From the NCBI RefSeq assembly GCF_900111015.1, contig NZ_FOFS01000009.1, positions 124,001 to 188,000 of the forward strand: a stretch of DNA of 64,000 nucleotides, given 5' to 3'. Both the position numbers and the translations under genes were made by a program. This stretch comes from Solimonas aquatica (lineage in GTDB: Bacteria > Pseudomonadota > Gammaproteobacteria > Nevskiales > Nevskiaceae). Under the pieces are notes generated by a model. It was given only the letters and a program-made list of their open reading frames with translations, made no database searches and had not been told where the DNA came from. Positions 51,012-60,166 of this stretch are shown piece after piece; within the stretch, counting starts at the first letter, position 1; each line of letters starts with the position of its first letter.

Positions 51012-51656
51012 TCAGACGCTGGCCGTGGCCAGCTTGGCCCCGAAGGCCATGAACAGGAGGCCGGCAAAGCCGGTACCGCCGGCGGCCAGACGTCGGTGCG
51101 CGGCAAAGCGCGCAGCCAGACGGCTGCCGGCGAAGATCAGCAGGCTCAAGTAGCTCAGGCTGATGCACTGCAGAATCAGGCCCAGCACCAGAAAGCTCAG
51201 TGCGGGGTGCGGATAGGCCGGATCGACAAACTGGATGAAGAAGGACACGAAAAACAGAATCGCCTTGGGATTGGTGAGGCAGATTCCCAGGGTGCGGCGA
51301 AACGGACGCGGCTCGCGCGCGGGCGCCGGCAGCACCGCCGCCGGCGCGTCCGCGTGGCGCCAGGCCGCAATGGCCGCGCGCAGCAGGCCCAGACCCAGCC
51401 AGGCCAGATAGGCCGCACCGGCCAGGCGCAGGGCCAGATAGGCCGTGGGATGGGTCTTGGCCAGGGCCGCCACGCCCAGCACCGAGAGCAGCATCAGCGA
51501 GGTATCACCCACCATCACCCCGGCCGCCGCGCGATAGCCGTCGCGCACGCCCTGGCGCGCGGCCACGCTCAGCACGAACAGCGAATTCGGGCCGGGCAGC
51601 AAAATGATGACCGTCGTACCGATCAGGTAGGCGGTGAGGTCGGTGATGCCGAACAT
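51012..51656 (-). CDS. leuE: LysE/RhtB-family exporter, LeuE-like
   Basis: A 214-residue inner-membrane amino acid exporter with about six helices. It resembles E. coli LeuE closely: TVIILLPGPNSLFVLSVAARQGVRDGYRAAAGVMVGD, the central LTNPKAILFFVSFFIQFVDP and the ending GAKLATASV. LeuE exports leucine and some other hydrophobic residues. The gene sits inside the carA-carB operon, three bases after carA and twelve before carB, so it is surely co-transcribed. I recall an open frame at this position in Pseudomonas; the link between the exporter and carbamoyl phosphate synthesis is unclear. Confidence 0.87.
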   Translation of the reverse strand: MFGITDLTAYLIGTTVIILLPGPNSLFVLSVAARQGVRDGYRAAAGVMVGDTSLMLLSVLGVAALAKTHPTAYLALRLAGAAYLAWLGLGLLRAAIAAWRHADAPAAVLPAPAREPRPFRRTLGICLTNPKAILFFVSFFIQFVDPAYPHPALSFLVLGLILQCISLSYLSLLIFAGSRLAARFAAHRRLAAGGTGFAGLLFMAFGAKLATASV

Positions 51657-51659
51657 GGC

Positions 51660-52796
51660 TTACCGCGCTTGCGACATCGCCTGCACGAAGCGGTCGAACA
51701 GACCGCTGACATCGTGCGGACCCGGACTGGCCTCGGGATGGCCCTGGAAGCTGAAGGCCGGGGCGTCCAGCACGCGCAGTCCCTGGTTGGAGCCGTCGAA
51801 CAGCGAGCGGTGCGAGACCTTCACATTGGCCGGCAGGCTGGCCTCGTCCACCGCAAAGCCGTGGTTCTGGCTGGTGATCATCACCTGCCCGGTTTCCAGG
51901 TCCTGTACCGGATGGTTGGCGCCGTGGTGGCCGAACTTCATCTTCAGGGTCTTGGCGCCCAGCGCCAGGCCCAGGATCTGATGGCCCAGGCAGATGCCGA
52001 ACAGCGGCGTCTTCTTGCTCAGGAAGGTTTTCGCCGCCGCGATGGCGTAATTGCAGGGCTCCGGATCGCCGGGGCCGTTGGACAGCATCACGCCGTCGGG
52101 GCGGAGCTTGAGCACATCGGCGGCCGGAGTCTGCGCCGGCACCACGGTGACGCGGCAGTCGCGGTCGGCGAGCATGCGCAGGATGTTGCGCTTCACGCCG
52201 AAGTCATAGACCACCACGTGGAAACGGCCCTCGGGCTTTTCCACCTCGCGGTTGCTTTCCAGCTCCCAGCTGCCGCGCGTCCAGCGCTGCACGCTGCTGC
52301 CGCTGACCACCTTGGCCAGGTCCATGCCCTTCAGGCCCGGGAACGCGCGTGCGGCGTCCAGCGCCTTCTTCTCGCTGATGCGCGAGCCGGCCAGGATGCA
52401 GCCGTTCTGCGCGCCTTTGTCACGCAGGATGCGCGTGAGCCGGCGCGTGTCGATGCCGGCGACGGCGACGACCTTGTTGCTCTTCAGGTACTCGCGGAAA
52501 TCCTGCTGCGAGCGGAAATTGCTCGGCCGGCGCGGCACCTCGCGCAGCACCAGGCCGGCGATATGCACGCGATCGGATTCGGCGTCTTCGGGATTCACAC
52601 CGACATTGCCGATGTGGGGATAGGTGAGCGTAACGATCTGCTCACGATAAGAGGGATCCGTGAGGATCTCCTGGTAGCCCGTCATCGCGGTGTTGAACAC
52701 CACCTCACCCACGGTCTGACCATCGCTGCCGATGGAAACACCTTGGAAAATGGAGCCGTCAGCGAGCGCGAGCAGGGCCGGTTTGAGTTCGGTCAT
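51660..52796 (-). CDS. carA: Carbamoyl phosphate synthase small subunit
   Basis: A 378-residue glutaminase subunit supplying ammonia to CarB. The N-terminal domain includes [39 protein letters not shown]. The class I amidotransferase domain has the nucleophile in [19 protein letters not shown] and the His/Glu pair in [13 protein letters not shown]. Start is ATG at 52796. There is no clear Shine-Dalgarno; the only purine-rich element nearby (GGATTAG) is part of an inverted repeat in the leader. Confidence 0.97.
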   Translation of the reverse strand: MTELKPALLALADGSIFQGVSIGSDGQTVGEVVFNTAMTGYQEILTDPSYREQIVTLTYPHIGNVGVNPEDAESDRVHIAGLVLREVPRRPSNFRSQQDFREYLKSNKVVAVAGIDTRRLTRILRDKGAQNGCILAGSRISEKKALDAARAFPGLKGMDLAKVVSGSSVQRWTRGSWELESNREVEKPEGRFHVVVYDFGVKRNILRMLADRDCRVTVVPAQTPAADVLKLRPDGVMLSNGPGDPEPCNYAIAAAKTFLSKKTPLFGICLGHQILGLALGAKTLKMKFGHHGANHPVQDLETGQVMITSQNHGFAVDEASLPANVKVSHRSLFDGSNQGLRVLDAPAFSFQGHPEASPGPHDVSGLFDRFVQAMSQAR

Positions 52797-52803
52797 CAGA
52801 ATG

Positions 52804-52873
52804 GTCTAATCCGTGGAGCGGACACTAAAACGGGGGCGCGATGGTGATCGGCCGCCCCCGTGCTGGATTAGAC
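52804..52873 (-). promoter_or_regulatory. Structured carA leader, attenuator-like
   Basis: Reading the minus strand, GTCTAATCC (52865-52873) is followed by a hairpin with an 8-bp stem CGGGGGCG/CGCCCCCG (52831-52860) and TTTTAG, then GGATTAGAC (52804-52812), the exact complement of the first element. The hairpin plus T-run looks like an intrinsic terminator; the outer 9-bp helix would cover the only ribosome-binding-like purines before the carA ATG. This suggests control of carA by transcription attenuation or start-site occlusion. Confidence 0.6.
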
Positions 52874-52877
52874 GGGC

Positions 52878-52906
52878 ATTATATTGGTGCAATGCCGCAA
52901 GGTCTA
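52878..52906 (-). promoter_or_regulatory. Promoter of carA-leuE-carB
   Basis: On the minus strand TAGACC (52901-52906) and a consensus TATAAT (52878-52883) are 17 bases apart. The predicted start near 52871 falls inside the first arm of the leader inverted repeat. Confidence 0.7.
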
Positions 52907-52944
52907 CAGCAAAACGCCGGGAATTTACCCTCAATTGCAGCGAA

Positions 52945-54033
52945 TCAGAAGTCAAGACCCATTTGCTCGCCGCTTTGTGGCGGCGGGGCGAAACGCGAGC
53001 AGTCCAGACTGATGCGCGCGCCCGTGTCCAAGCCCAGCCGCCGGCAGGCCAGGGCAAAGCGCTGCCGCAGGACCTCCGCGTACTCGCCCTCGCCGCGCAT
53101 GCGGCTGCCGAAGCGCGGATCGTTGTCACGGCCGCCGCGCATCTGCTGCACCAGACTCATCACATGCGCGGCCTTCTGCGGCAGATGCACGTCCAGCCAC
53201 TGCCGGAACAAGTCCTTCACCTCGTAAGGCAGACGCAGCGGGATGTAACTGGCCTGCTGCGCGCCCGCCTGCCGCGCGGCCTCCAGCACCGCCTCCATCT
53301 CGGCATCGTTGACGAAGGGAATCACCGGCGAGAAGTTGACCATCACCGGCACGCCGGCCTCGTGCAGCAGACGCATCGCACGCAGGCGTGCCTGTGGCGA
53401 GGCTGCGCGCGGCTCCAGGGTGCGCTTGAGCTGTGCATCCAGGGTGGTGATGGAAACCGCCACGCTCAGCAGCCGCTGTCGCGCCAGCGCCGCGAGCAGA
53501 TCCAGATCGCGCGCCAGCAGGGCCGCGCCCTTGGTGGTGACGCGGGCCGGCTGTCGAAAGCGCAGCATCAGCTCCAGCAGGCTGCGGGTGATGCCCAGCT
53601 CCCGTTCCACGGGTTGATAAGGGTCGGTATTGGAGCCCAGCTCGATCGGCGCGCAGCGATAGCTGCTCTTGCGCAGCTCCGCCTCCAGCAGCGCGGCCGC
53701 CTGCGGCTTGTAGAACAGCTCGGTTTCGAAATCCAGGCCTGCCGACAGATTCAGATAGCCGTGGCTGGGCCGCGCATAGCAGTAGATGCAGCCGTGCTCG
53801 CAGCCACGATACGGGTTGATCGACTGCGTGAAGGCGATGTCGGGCGAATCATTGCGGGCGATGATGCTGCGCGCCGCATCGACATGCAGGCGCGTCGGCA
53901 GACGCGGCGTCTCCTGCGCCTGCGTCAGCCAGCCGTCATCGACCGGCTCGCACTGCTGCGTCTCGAAGCGGCCTTCGGGATTGGACACCGCCCCCCGGCC
54001 TTTCTGCGCCTGCCTGTGGTCCTGCACCGCCAC
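52945..54033 (-). CDS. PA0069-family radical SAM protein
   Basis: A 362-residue protein with the 4Fe-4S motif CxxxCxxC in YRGCEHGCIYCYARPSHGY, related to spore-photoproduct-lyase-like SAM enzymes. The family opening KGRGAVSNPEGRFE and the pattern ELGSNTDPYQPVERELGITRSLLE with VTTKGALLARDLDLL are characteristic. The reaction is unknown. No ATG precedes the conserved region; I choose GTG at 54033, which has GGGAG seven bases upstream. A frame open to 54264 would overlap the divergent porin gene. It is divergent from the porin across 121 bases and convergent with nothing; carA follows on the same strand. Confidence 0.85.
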   Translation of the reverse strand: MAVQDHRQAQKGRGAVSNPEGRFETQQCEPVDDGWLTQAQETPRLPTRLHVDAARSIIARNDSPDIAFTQSINPYRGCEHGCIYCYARPSHGYLNLSAGLDFETELFYKPQAAALLEAELRKSSYRCAPIELGSNTDPYQPVERELGITRSLLELMLRFRQPARVTTKGAALLARDLDLLAALARQRLLSVAVSITTLDAQLKRTLEPRAASPQARLRAMRLLHEAGVPVMVNFSPVIPFVNDAEMEAVLEAARQAGAQQASYIPLRLPYEVKDLFRQWLDVHLPQKAAHVMSLVQQMRGGRDNDPRFGSRMRGEGEYAEVLRQRFALACRRLGLDTGARISLDCSRFAPPPQSGEQMGLDF

Positions 54034-54154
54034 TGCATCGCTCCCAAAACTTCCCGATGATCCGCTTGTCACAAAGCCATGCCAGCATTCTGGCAAAGCG
54101 CCGGGCTCAGAAAACGCGCCGGGCTCCACAACGACGGCAGCGGAAATTTTATCG

Positions 54155-55471
54155 ATGAAGACCTCGGCGCCGCCGCGCGCGTTCCTGATCCTGTCCGCCC
54201 TCGCCAGTGCTGCCGTCCAGGCGCAGGACGCCACCGAAACCGTCAATCTGCACGCCCAGTTCACGGAAGTCGTGCAGGGCCACCCCAGCTTCCGCTCGCC
54301 CTATGAAGGCGAGAACAGCCTCAAGGGTGAACGCTCGGTGCGCCAGACCAGCGATCTGACGCTGTACGCCGGCTTGCGTCTGGCGCCGCACAGCGAGCTT
54401 TATCTCGACGGCGAACTCGATCAGGGCTTTGGCCTGAGCAACACCCTGGGCCTGGCGGGCTATGCCAGCGGCGAGGCCTACAAGGTCGGCCGCGCCACTC
54501 CCTACGCCAAGCTGCAGCGCGCCTTCCTGCGCCAGAGTTTCGAATTCGGCGGCGAGTACGAAGCCCTGCCCTCGGCCGCCAATCAGCTGGGCGGCGGCCT
54601 CACGCACAATCACCTGACGCTCAGCATCGGCAAGTATTCGGTGACCGATCTGTTCGACACGAATCGCTATGCCCACGATCCGCGCGGCGATTTTCTCAAC
54701 TGGTCGCTGCTCGATGCCGGCGCCTTCGACTACGCCGCCGACGCCTGGGGCTACAGCTATGGCGGCGCGGCCGAGTGGCAGCAGCGGCAATGGACGCTGC
54801 GTGGCGGCGTATTTGCGATGTCCCGTGTGCCCAACAGCCCGCAGCTGGAGCCGGCGTTCAAGCAGTTTGCGCTGATCGGCGAGCTGGAACATCGCCACCA
54901 GTGCTGGGGGGAGGACGGCGCCCTGCGCCTGACGGCCTTCGACAATCGCGGCCGCATGGCGCGCTACGACGCCGCGGTGGCAGCGGCGCAGCGCAGCGCC
55001 GCGCCAGCCGACGTCAGCAGCCTGCGGCAGTTCGACTCGCGGCCCGGCGCGGCGCTGAATCTGGAACAGGCCCTGACGGCGGATCTGGGCCTGTTCACGC
55101 GCCTGAGCGCCAACGATGGCAGCAAGGAGACCTTCGAGTTCACCGACATCAACCGCTCGCTGTCCGGCGGCCTGTCACTGCAAGGCAGCGCCTGGCAAAG
55201 AGCGCAGGACAGCGTGGGACTGGCGGCGGTCGTGAATGAGTTGTCAGGCGCGGCGCAGCGCTACTTCGCGGCCGGCGGCATGGGACTGCTGATCGGCGAC
55301 GGGCAGCTGCCGCATTACGGCAGCGAGCGCATCGCGGAGCTGTACTACCGCTGGCAGATGCTGCCGCAGCTGCAGCTCTCGGCCGATGGCCAGTACGTGG
55401 AAAACCCCGCCTACAACCGCGACCGCGGACCGGTGCGGCTCGCGGCCCTGCGCCTGCATGTGCAGTTCTGA
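54155..55471 (+). CDS. OprB-type carbohydrate-selective porin
   Basis: A 438-residue outer membrane barrel. After the signal peptide (FLILSALASAAVQAQ) comes HAQFTEVVQGHPSFRSPYEGENSLKGERSVRQTSDLTLYAGLRL, and later the family signature SIGKYSVTDLFDTNRYAHDPRGDFLNWSLLDAGAFDYAADAWGYSYG. It ends in Phe (LRLHVQF), the BAM signal. OprB porins pass sugars, but in this subgroup the solute is unknown. Start is ATG at 54155. It is followed after 131 bases by a desaturase-like gene and then an arylsulfatase, suggesting uptake or processing of a sulfated compound. Confidence 0.87.
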   Translation: MKTSAPPRAFLILSALASAAVQAQDATETVNLHAQFTEVVQGHPSFRSPYEGENSLKGERSVRQTSDLTLYAGLRLAPHSELYLDGELDQGFGLSNTLGLAGYASGEAYKVGRATPYAKLQRAFLRQSFEFGGEYEALPSAANQLGGGLTHNHLTLSIGKYSVTDLFDTNRYAHDPRGDFLNWSLLDAGAFDYAADAWGYSYGGAAEWQQRQWTLRGGVFAMSRVPNSPQLEPAFKQFALIGELEHRHQCWGEDGALRLTAFDNRGRMARYDAAVAAAQRSAAPADVSSLRQFDSRPGAALNLEQALTADLGLFTRLSANDGSKETFEFTDINRSLSGGLSLQGSAWQRAQDSVGLAAVVNELSGAAQRYFAAGGMGLLIGDGQLPHYGSERIAELYYRWQMLPQLQLSADGQYVENPAYNRDRGPVRLAALRLHVQF

Positions 55472-55602
55472 GACCGGCACCGGCATAAGAATATGGCGCC
55501 GACGCGCACGAGCTTAGCAGTAGAACTTCGTTCACAAACCGCGCCGCGCCCGCGAGCATCGCTGCCCATACACCGCATGCTGCGGCCAGAACAATCTGAC
55601 TC

Positions 55603-56463
55603 ATGCACCTGGGCCTGCTGTCCTATTTCGCGATCCTGTTCGCCTTCATCGCGCTGGAGCTGGCCACGCGCCGCTTCACACCGGCCTATGCCTCACGCCG
55701 CGAACTGCTGATCGACTTGTCGTTCCTGTTCTCAGCCACGGTGGTGATCGGCCCGCTGCTGGCCTGGTTCCTGGCCTGGCTGGAGCACACGCTGTTTCCC
55801 GCCTACGCCGGCGTGCTGGCCGGCACCCCGGTCTGGCTGCAGTTCCTGGCCTTTCTGCTCTGCGAAGACATGGTGCAGTACTGGTATCACCGCAGCGTGC
55901 ACCGCGTGCCGGCACTGTGGCCTCTGCATCTGGCGCACCACAGCGCGCCCTACATGAACTCGCTGGTCACCTACCGCAACAGCTTTTTCTACATCCTGCT
56001 GTTCCCCAACATCTGGCTGGCCAGCGTGCTGGTGTATCTGGGCTTCGGCGAGGTGTTCCTCGTCTACTCGCTGATCAAGGCCGTGGTCACCATCGGCGCG
56101 CACAGCGCCATCCGCTGGGACCGGTTTCTCTATCGCCACCGGGCACTGCAACCGCTGGCCTGGCTGGTGGAACGCAGCATCTCCACGCCGGCCACGCACT
56201 TTGCTCATCACGCCGCCGTCGAGAACGACGGCGTGGGCCATCACAGCGGCAATTTCGGCAATCTGCTGTTCTTCTGGGATGTGCTGTTCGGCACGGCCTT
56301 GATCTCGCGCCGCTACCCGGTCGCCTTCGGGCTCGAAGCGAATTCGCCGGACGCCCAGCGCCCCTGGTCCGAGCTGATGTTCTACCCGTTACGTCGCCGC
56401 GCACGCACAGCGCCTGCGCAAGACCCGGGTCTTGCCGCCCAAGCAGCTCCAGTCCGCTCCTGA
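55603..56463 (+). CDS. Sterol desaturase / fatty acid hydroxylase superfamily protein
   Basis: A 286-residue integral membrane di-iron protein with about four helices. The histidine clusters are HRSVHRVPALWPLHLAHHS (HxxxH and HxxHH) and HFAHHAAVENDGVGHHSGNFGNLLFFWDVLFGT, the eight-histidine pattern of this superfamily. Members hydroxylate or desaturate lipids, sterols, carotenoids or alkylglycerols; the substrate is unknown here. Start is ATG at 55603. A hexamer AACAAT seven bases before the ATG could be a weak leaderless promoter. Confidence 0.9.
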   Translation: MHLGLLSYFAILFAFIALELATRRFTPAYASRRELLIDLSFLFSATVVIGPLLAWFLAWLEHTLFPAYAGVLAGTPVWLQFLAFLLCEDMVQYWYHRSVHRVPALWPLHLAHHSAPYMNSLVTYRNSFFYILLFPNIWLASVLVYLGFGEVFLVYSLIKAVVTIGAHSAIRWDRFLYRHRALQPLAWLVERSISTPATHFAHHAAVENDGVGHHSGNFGNLLFFWDVLFGTALISRRYPVAFGLEANSPDAQRPWSELMFYPLRRRARTAPAQDPGLAAQAAPVRS

Positions 56464-56527
56464 GCCCCGCGCCAGGGCGCGGCGCCCGCCCCGTCTGTCT
56501 GCCATTGCAAACGCTCCGTTTCTCGCC

Positions 56528-58846
56528 ATGATCAAACGTCCGCTGTTCGCCGCCTTGCTGAGCCTCGCCACGGGCGGCATCGCCCAGGCCGCCGCCGAGC
56601 TTTCGCTGCCGCAAGCAGACCCGGCCTTCGGCGGCAGCATCGCCATCAACGCCAAGGACTCCAAACCCGAGTGGCCGGCCCCGGTGAGCGCACCCAGCGG
56701 CGCGCCGAATATCGTGCTGATCATGACCGACGACACCGGCTTCGGCGCCGCCAGCACCTTCGGCGGCCCGGTGGAGACGCCGAGCCTGCAGCAGCTTTCG
56801 ACGCAAGGCCTGCGCTACAACAACTTCAACACCACCGGCCTGTGCTCGCCAACGCGCGCCGCGCTACTCACCGGCCGCAATCATCATCGCGTCGGCTTCG
56901 GCACGGTGGTGGACATCGGCAGCGGTTATCCGGGCTACAACGGCTTCTGGAAGCGCAGCACCGCCAGCGTTGCGCGCGTGCTGCAGCTCAATGGCTACAG
57001 CACCGCGGCCTTCGGCAAATGGCATAACACGCAGCGCCGCGAAACCGGCCCGACCGGCCCCTTCGATCGCTGGCCCACCAGTCTGGGCTTCGATTATTTC
57101 TACGGCTTCCAGGGCGGCGAGCAGAACCAGTACGAGCCGCCGCTGTTCCGCAACACCACGCCGGTGGACCCGCCGCATCCGGCCAATGCCGAGGACTATC
57201 ACCTCACCACCGACATCGTCGATGACGCCATCGGCTGGCTGCACACGCACCAATCGGTGGCGCCGGACAAACCGTATTTTCTCTACCTGGCACCGGGCGC
57301 CACACACGCCCCGCATCACGTGCCCAAGGCCTGGGTGGACCGCTACAAGGGCAGGTTCGATCAGGGCTGGGACAAGCTGCGCGAGGAAACTTTCGCGCGC
57401 CAGAAAAAGCTCGGCGTGATTCCGGCCAGTGCCAAGCTGACGCCGCGGCCCAAGGAGCTGCCGGCCTGGAGCAGCCTGAAACCCGAGCAGAAAAAACTCT
57501 ATGCGCGGCAGATGGAAGTATTCGCTGCCTTTCTCGCCCACACCGATCACGAGATCGGACGGCTGATCGACGCGGTGCATCAGACCCCGCAGTCCGACAA
57601 CACGCTGATTCTCTACATCGTCGGCGACAACGGCGCGAGCGCCGAAGGCGGCCTGGAAGGCTCGGAGAACAACGTCGCCTCCTTCTTCATGAATCTGCCC
57701 GAAGATCTGCGCACGCAGCTGACGCACATCGACGAACTCGGCTCGGTGACGCACGACAATCACTACGCAAGCGCCTGGGCCTGGGGCACCACCACGCCGT
57801 TTCAGTGGACCAAGCAGGTGGCCTCGCATTTCGGCGGCACGCGCGATCCGCTGGTGCTGTCCTGGCCGGCGCGCATCAAGGACAAGGGCGGCCTGCGTCA
57901 GCAGTTCACGCATGTGAACGACATCGCCGCCACGCTGTACGAAGTCACCGGCATCAGCTTCCCCGGCGCCGTCGACGGCATCGCGCAGCAGGCGCTGGAC
58001 GGCACCAGCTTCGCGTACAGCTTCGATCATCCCGAAGCGCCCTCGCGACACCGCGTGCAGTACTTCGAAATGCTGGGCAACCGCGCCATCTACCAGGACG
58101 GCTGGATTGCCGCCGCGCGTCATTCCCTGCCCTGGGAAAACGTGGCGCGCAACGAGGACTTCACCCAGGACCGCTGGGAGCTCTACCGGCTCGACGACGA
58201 TTTCAGCGAGGCCCGGGATCTGGCCGCCCAATACCCGGACAAGCTGCGCGAGCTGCAGGCGCTGTTCGACCAGCAGGCCCGCGCCAATGATGTCTATCCC
58301 TTCAACAATGGCATCGGCGGCAAGAGCGGCCCGCCGCCGCAGGGGCTCACCGAAGGGCGCAAGCAGTTCACCTATTTCGCTGATCAGCCGCGCCTGCCCA
58401 CGGCCGCCGCGCCGCCGCCCCTGCTCTCGCACCGCCTGGTGGCGCGCGTCACGCTGCCGGCCAAGGCACAGGGCGTGATCGTCTCGGACGGCGGCCGCTA
58501 CGGTGGCTACACCTTGTACATCAAGGACGGCCAGCTGGTGTACGAAAACAACTTCGCCGATCTCAAGCGCGAGCGGCTGATCGCCACTGCGCCGCTGCCG
58601 ACCGGGGCCGCCGAGATTGCCTACGAATTCACCCGCGACGCGGGCCAGGGCCTGGTGGGCGGCAAGGCGCGACTGCTGATCGACGGCAAGGAAGTCGGCA
58701 GCACGCATTTCGAACGCGTTGCGCCGGCCTCCAGCCTCGGCACCTTCGACATCGGCCGGTCGCACGTCTCGCCGGTCAGCGACGCCTATCAGCCGCCTTT
58801 CGCCTTCAATGGCCAGATCGAGCAGCTGCGCATCGAGCTGCAATGA
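56528..58846 (+). CDS. Exported arylsulfatase
   Basis: A 772-residue type I sulfatase with signal peptide MIKRPLFAALLSLATGGIAQA. The formylglycine site is CSPTR with Cys106 and Arg110. Metal ligands are Asp68/Asp69 in MTDDTGFG and DN in YIVGDNGASAEGG; Lys164 and His166 lie in FGKWHN, a further His in GATHAPHHVP, and Lys in WTKQVASHFGG. The pattern follows Pseudomonas AtsA. The extra C-terminal 130 residues (VARVTLPAKAQGVIVSDGGRYGGYTLYIKDGQLVYENNF) resemble a carbohydrate-binding jelly roll. I use ATG at 56528; a frame starting 96 bases earlier overlaps the desaturase gene. The formylglycine-generating enzyme is not in the window. Confidence 0.93.
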   Translation: MIKRPLFAALLSLATGGIAQAAAELSLPQADPAFGGSIAINAKDSKPEWPAPVSAPSGAPNIVLIMTDDTGFGAASTFGGPVETPSLQQLSTQGLRYNNFNTTGLCSPTRAALLTGRNHHRVGFGTVVDIGSGYPGYNGFWKRSTASVARVLQLNGYSTAAFGKWHNTQRRETGPTGPFDRWPTSLGFDYFYGFQGGEQNQYEPPLFRNTTPVDPPHPANAEDYHLTTDIVDDAIGWLHTHQSVAPDKPYFLYLAPGATHAPHHVPKAWVDRYKGRFDQGWDKLREETFARQKKLGVIPASAKLTPRPKELPAWSSLKPEQKKLYARQMEVFAAFLAHTDHEIGRLIDAVHQTPQSDNTLILYIVGDNGASAEGGLEGSENNVASFFMNLPEDLRTQLTHIDELGSVTHDNHYASAWAWGTTTPFQWTKQVASHFGGTRDPLVLSWPARIKDKGGLRQQFTHVNDIAATLYEVTGISFPGAVDGIAQQALDGTSFAYSFDHPEAPSRHRVQYFEMLGNRAIYQDGWIAAARHSLPWENVARNEDFTQDRWELYRLDDDFSEARDLAAQYPDKLRELQALFDQQARANDVYPFNNGIGGKSGPPPQGLTEGRKQFTYFADQPRLPTAAAPPPLLSHRLVARVTLPAKAQGVIVSDGGRYGGYTLYIKDGQLVYENNFADLKRERLIATAPLPTGAAEIAYEFTRDAGQGLVGGKARLLIDGKEVGSTHFERVAPASSLGTFDIGRSHVSPVSDAYQPPFAFNGQIEQLRIELQ

Positions 58847-58864
58847 GTACAGCGCGCCCGCCGG

Positions 58865-59353
58865 CTAGCCGAGACCCTCGGCGAGCCGGCGCAGCGCCTC
58901 GCCGCTGACACGGTTGATGAGCCACTCGCGCTTGAGCTCGGCGCCCAGGCTTTCGTAGAAGCGGATCGCCGGTTCGTTCCAGTCCAGCACCGTCCATTCG
59001 AAACGGGCACAGCCGCGCTGCACGGCCAGCGCCGCCAGCGCCTGCAGCAGACGGCGGCCCAGACCGTGGCGACGCATCGCCGGCTTCACGAACAGGTCTT
59101 CGAGATAGATTCCCGGCCGGCCGGCAAAGGTGGAGTAGTTGTGGAAGAACAGCGCAAAGCCTGCCGCCTCGCCTTCGTATTCGGCGATCAGCGCCTCGGC
59201 GTAAGGCCGCGCGCCGAACAGATGCTCGCGCAGATCCTCTTCGCGCAGCACGCATTGCTCGCGCAGGTTTTCGTAATCCGCGAGCGCCTGCACCAGCTGC
59301 ACCAGCAGCGGCACGTCATCGGGCCTGGCGGCGCGGATGGTCACGGCGCTCAT
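58865..59353 (-). CDS. GNAT N-acetyltransferase, SSAT-like
   Basis: A 162-residue acetyl-CoA-dependent acetyltransferase. It follows the diamine/thialysine acetyltransferase (SSAT) pattern: LVQALADYENL, AGFALFFHNYSTFAGRPGIYLEDLFVKPAMRRHGLGRRLLQALAALAVQRGC and WTVLDWNEPAIRFYESLGA. The acetyl-CoA site is RHGLGRRL. The acceptor could be a polyamine, thialysine or another small amine. It begins five bases after dapB ends and is probably co-transcribed; it converges with the arylsulfatase, leaving 18 bases. Confidence 0.9.
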   Translation of the reverse strand: MSAVTIRAARPDDVPLLVQLVQALADYENLREQCVLREEDLREHLFGARPYAEALIAEYEGEAAGFALFFHNYSTFAGRPGIYLEDLFVKPAMRRHGLGRRLLQALAALAVQRGCARFEWTVLDWNEPAIRFYESLGAELKREWLINRVSGEALRRLAEGLG

Positions 59354-59358
59354 GGCCT

Positions 59359-60150
59359 TCAGAATCCCAGCACCTGACGCATGCTGTACAGACCCGGCGC
59401 GCGGCCCGCGAGCCAGGCCGCCGCGCGCACCGCGCCGTTGGCGAAGTTCATGCGACTGGAGGCCTTGTGCGTGATCTCCACGCGCTCGCCTTCGCCCAGG
59501 AACATCACGGTGTGGTCGCCCACCACATCGCCGCCGCGCACCGTGGAAAAACCGATCGTGCGCCGCTCGCGCGCGCCGGTGTGGCCGTAGCGTTCGTAGA
59601 CCGCGTCCTGGCCCAGATCACGGCCTGCGCCACGCGCCGCCGCCTCGCCCATCATCAGCGCGGTGCCGCTGGGCGCATCGACCTTGTGCCGGTGATGGGC
59701 TTCCACTACTTCGATATCGAAGTCCTCGCCCAGCACCCGCGCCGCGTCTTCGAGCAGCTTCAGGCAGAGATTCACGCCGATGCTGAAATTGCCGGCCATC
59801 AGGATCGGAATCCGCTGCGCAGCAGCGTCGATGCGCGCCTTTTGTTCGGCGGTAAAGCCGGTGGTGCCGATCACCACGGCCTTGTTCTGCGCCAGGCAAA
59901 TCTCCAAGGCCGCCAGCGTGCCTTCAGGGCGCGTGAAGTCGATCAGCACGTCGTAATCGCCGGCCGCCGCCGCGAGATCGGCGCCGATTTTGATTCCCTG
60001 CGTGTTGATCGCGGTGCCGATGGCAGCGTGGCCCTCGCGCTCGAAGGCGGCGCCGAGGGTCACGGCTGAAGAAGCGGCGGCAGCGGCCTGCAGGGCCTGG
60101 CCCATGCGGCCGGTGGCGCCCTGGATGGCAATGCGGACAGGAACACTCAT
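59359..60150 (-). CDS. dapB: 4-hydroxy-tetrahydrodipicolinate reductase
   Basis: A 263-residue NAD(P)H-dependent reductase in the diaminopimelate/lysine pathway. The Rossmann motif is [15 protein letters not shown], the substrate and catalytic motif [20 protein letters not shown], and a GNFSIGVNL segment completes the site. I use ATG at 60150 ([14 protein letters not shown]). In relatives dapB lies directly upstream of carA; here the two are separated by a five-gene block at 52945-59353. Confidence 0.96.
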   Translation of the reverse strand: MSVPVRIAIQGATGRMGQALQAAAAASSAVTLGAAFEREGHAAIGTAINTQGIKIGADLAAAAGDYDVLIDFTRPEGTLAALEICLAQNKAVVIGTTGFTAEQKARIDAAAQRIPILMAGNFSIGVNLCLKLLEDAARVLGEDFDIEVVEAHHRHKVDAPSGTALMMGEAAARGAGRDLGQDAVYERYGHTGARERRTIGFSTVRGGDVVGDHTVMFLGEGERVEITHKASSRMNFANGAVRAAAWLAGRAPGLYSMRQVLGF

Positions 60151-60166
60151 GGCGAAATCACGCAGC

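Noticed and set aside
52945-54264. Longer radical SAM protein starting at ATG 54264
   Set aside because: The extension overlaps the signal peptide of the divergent porin and lies upstream of the conserved KGRGAVSNPEGRFE; GTG 54033 has a good ribosome binding site.
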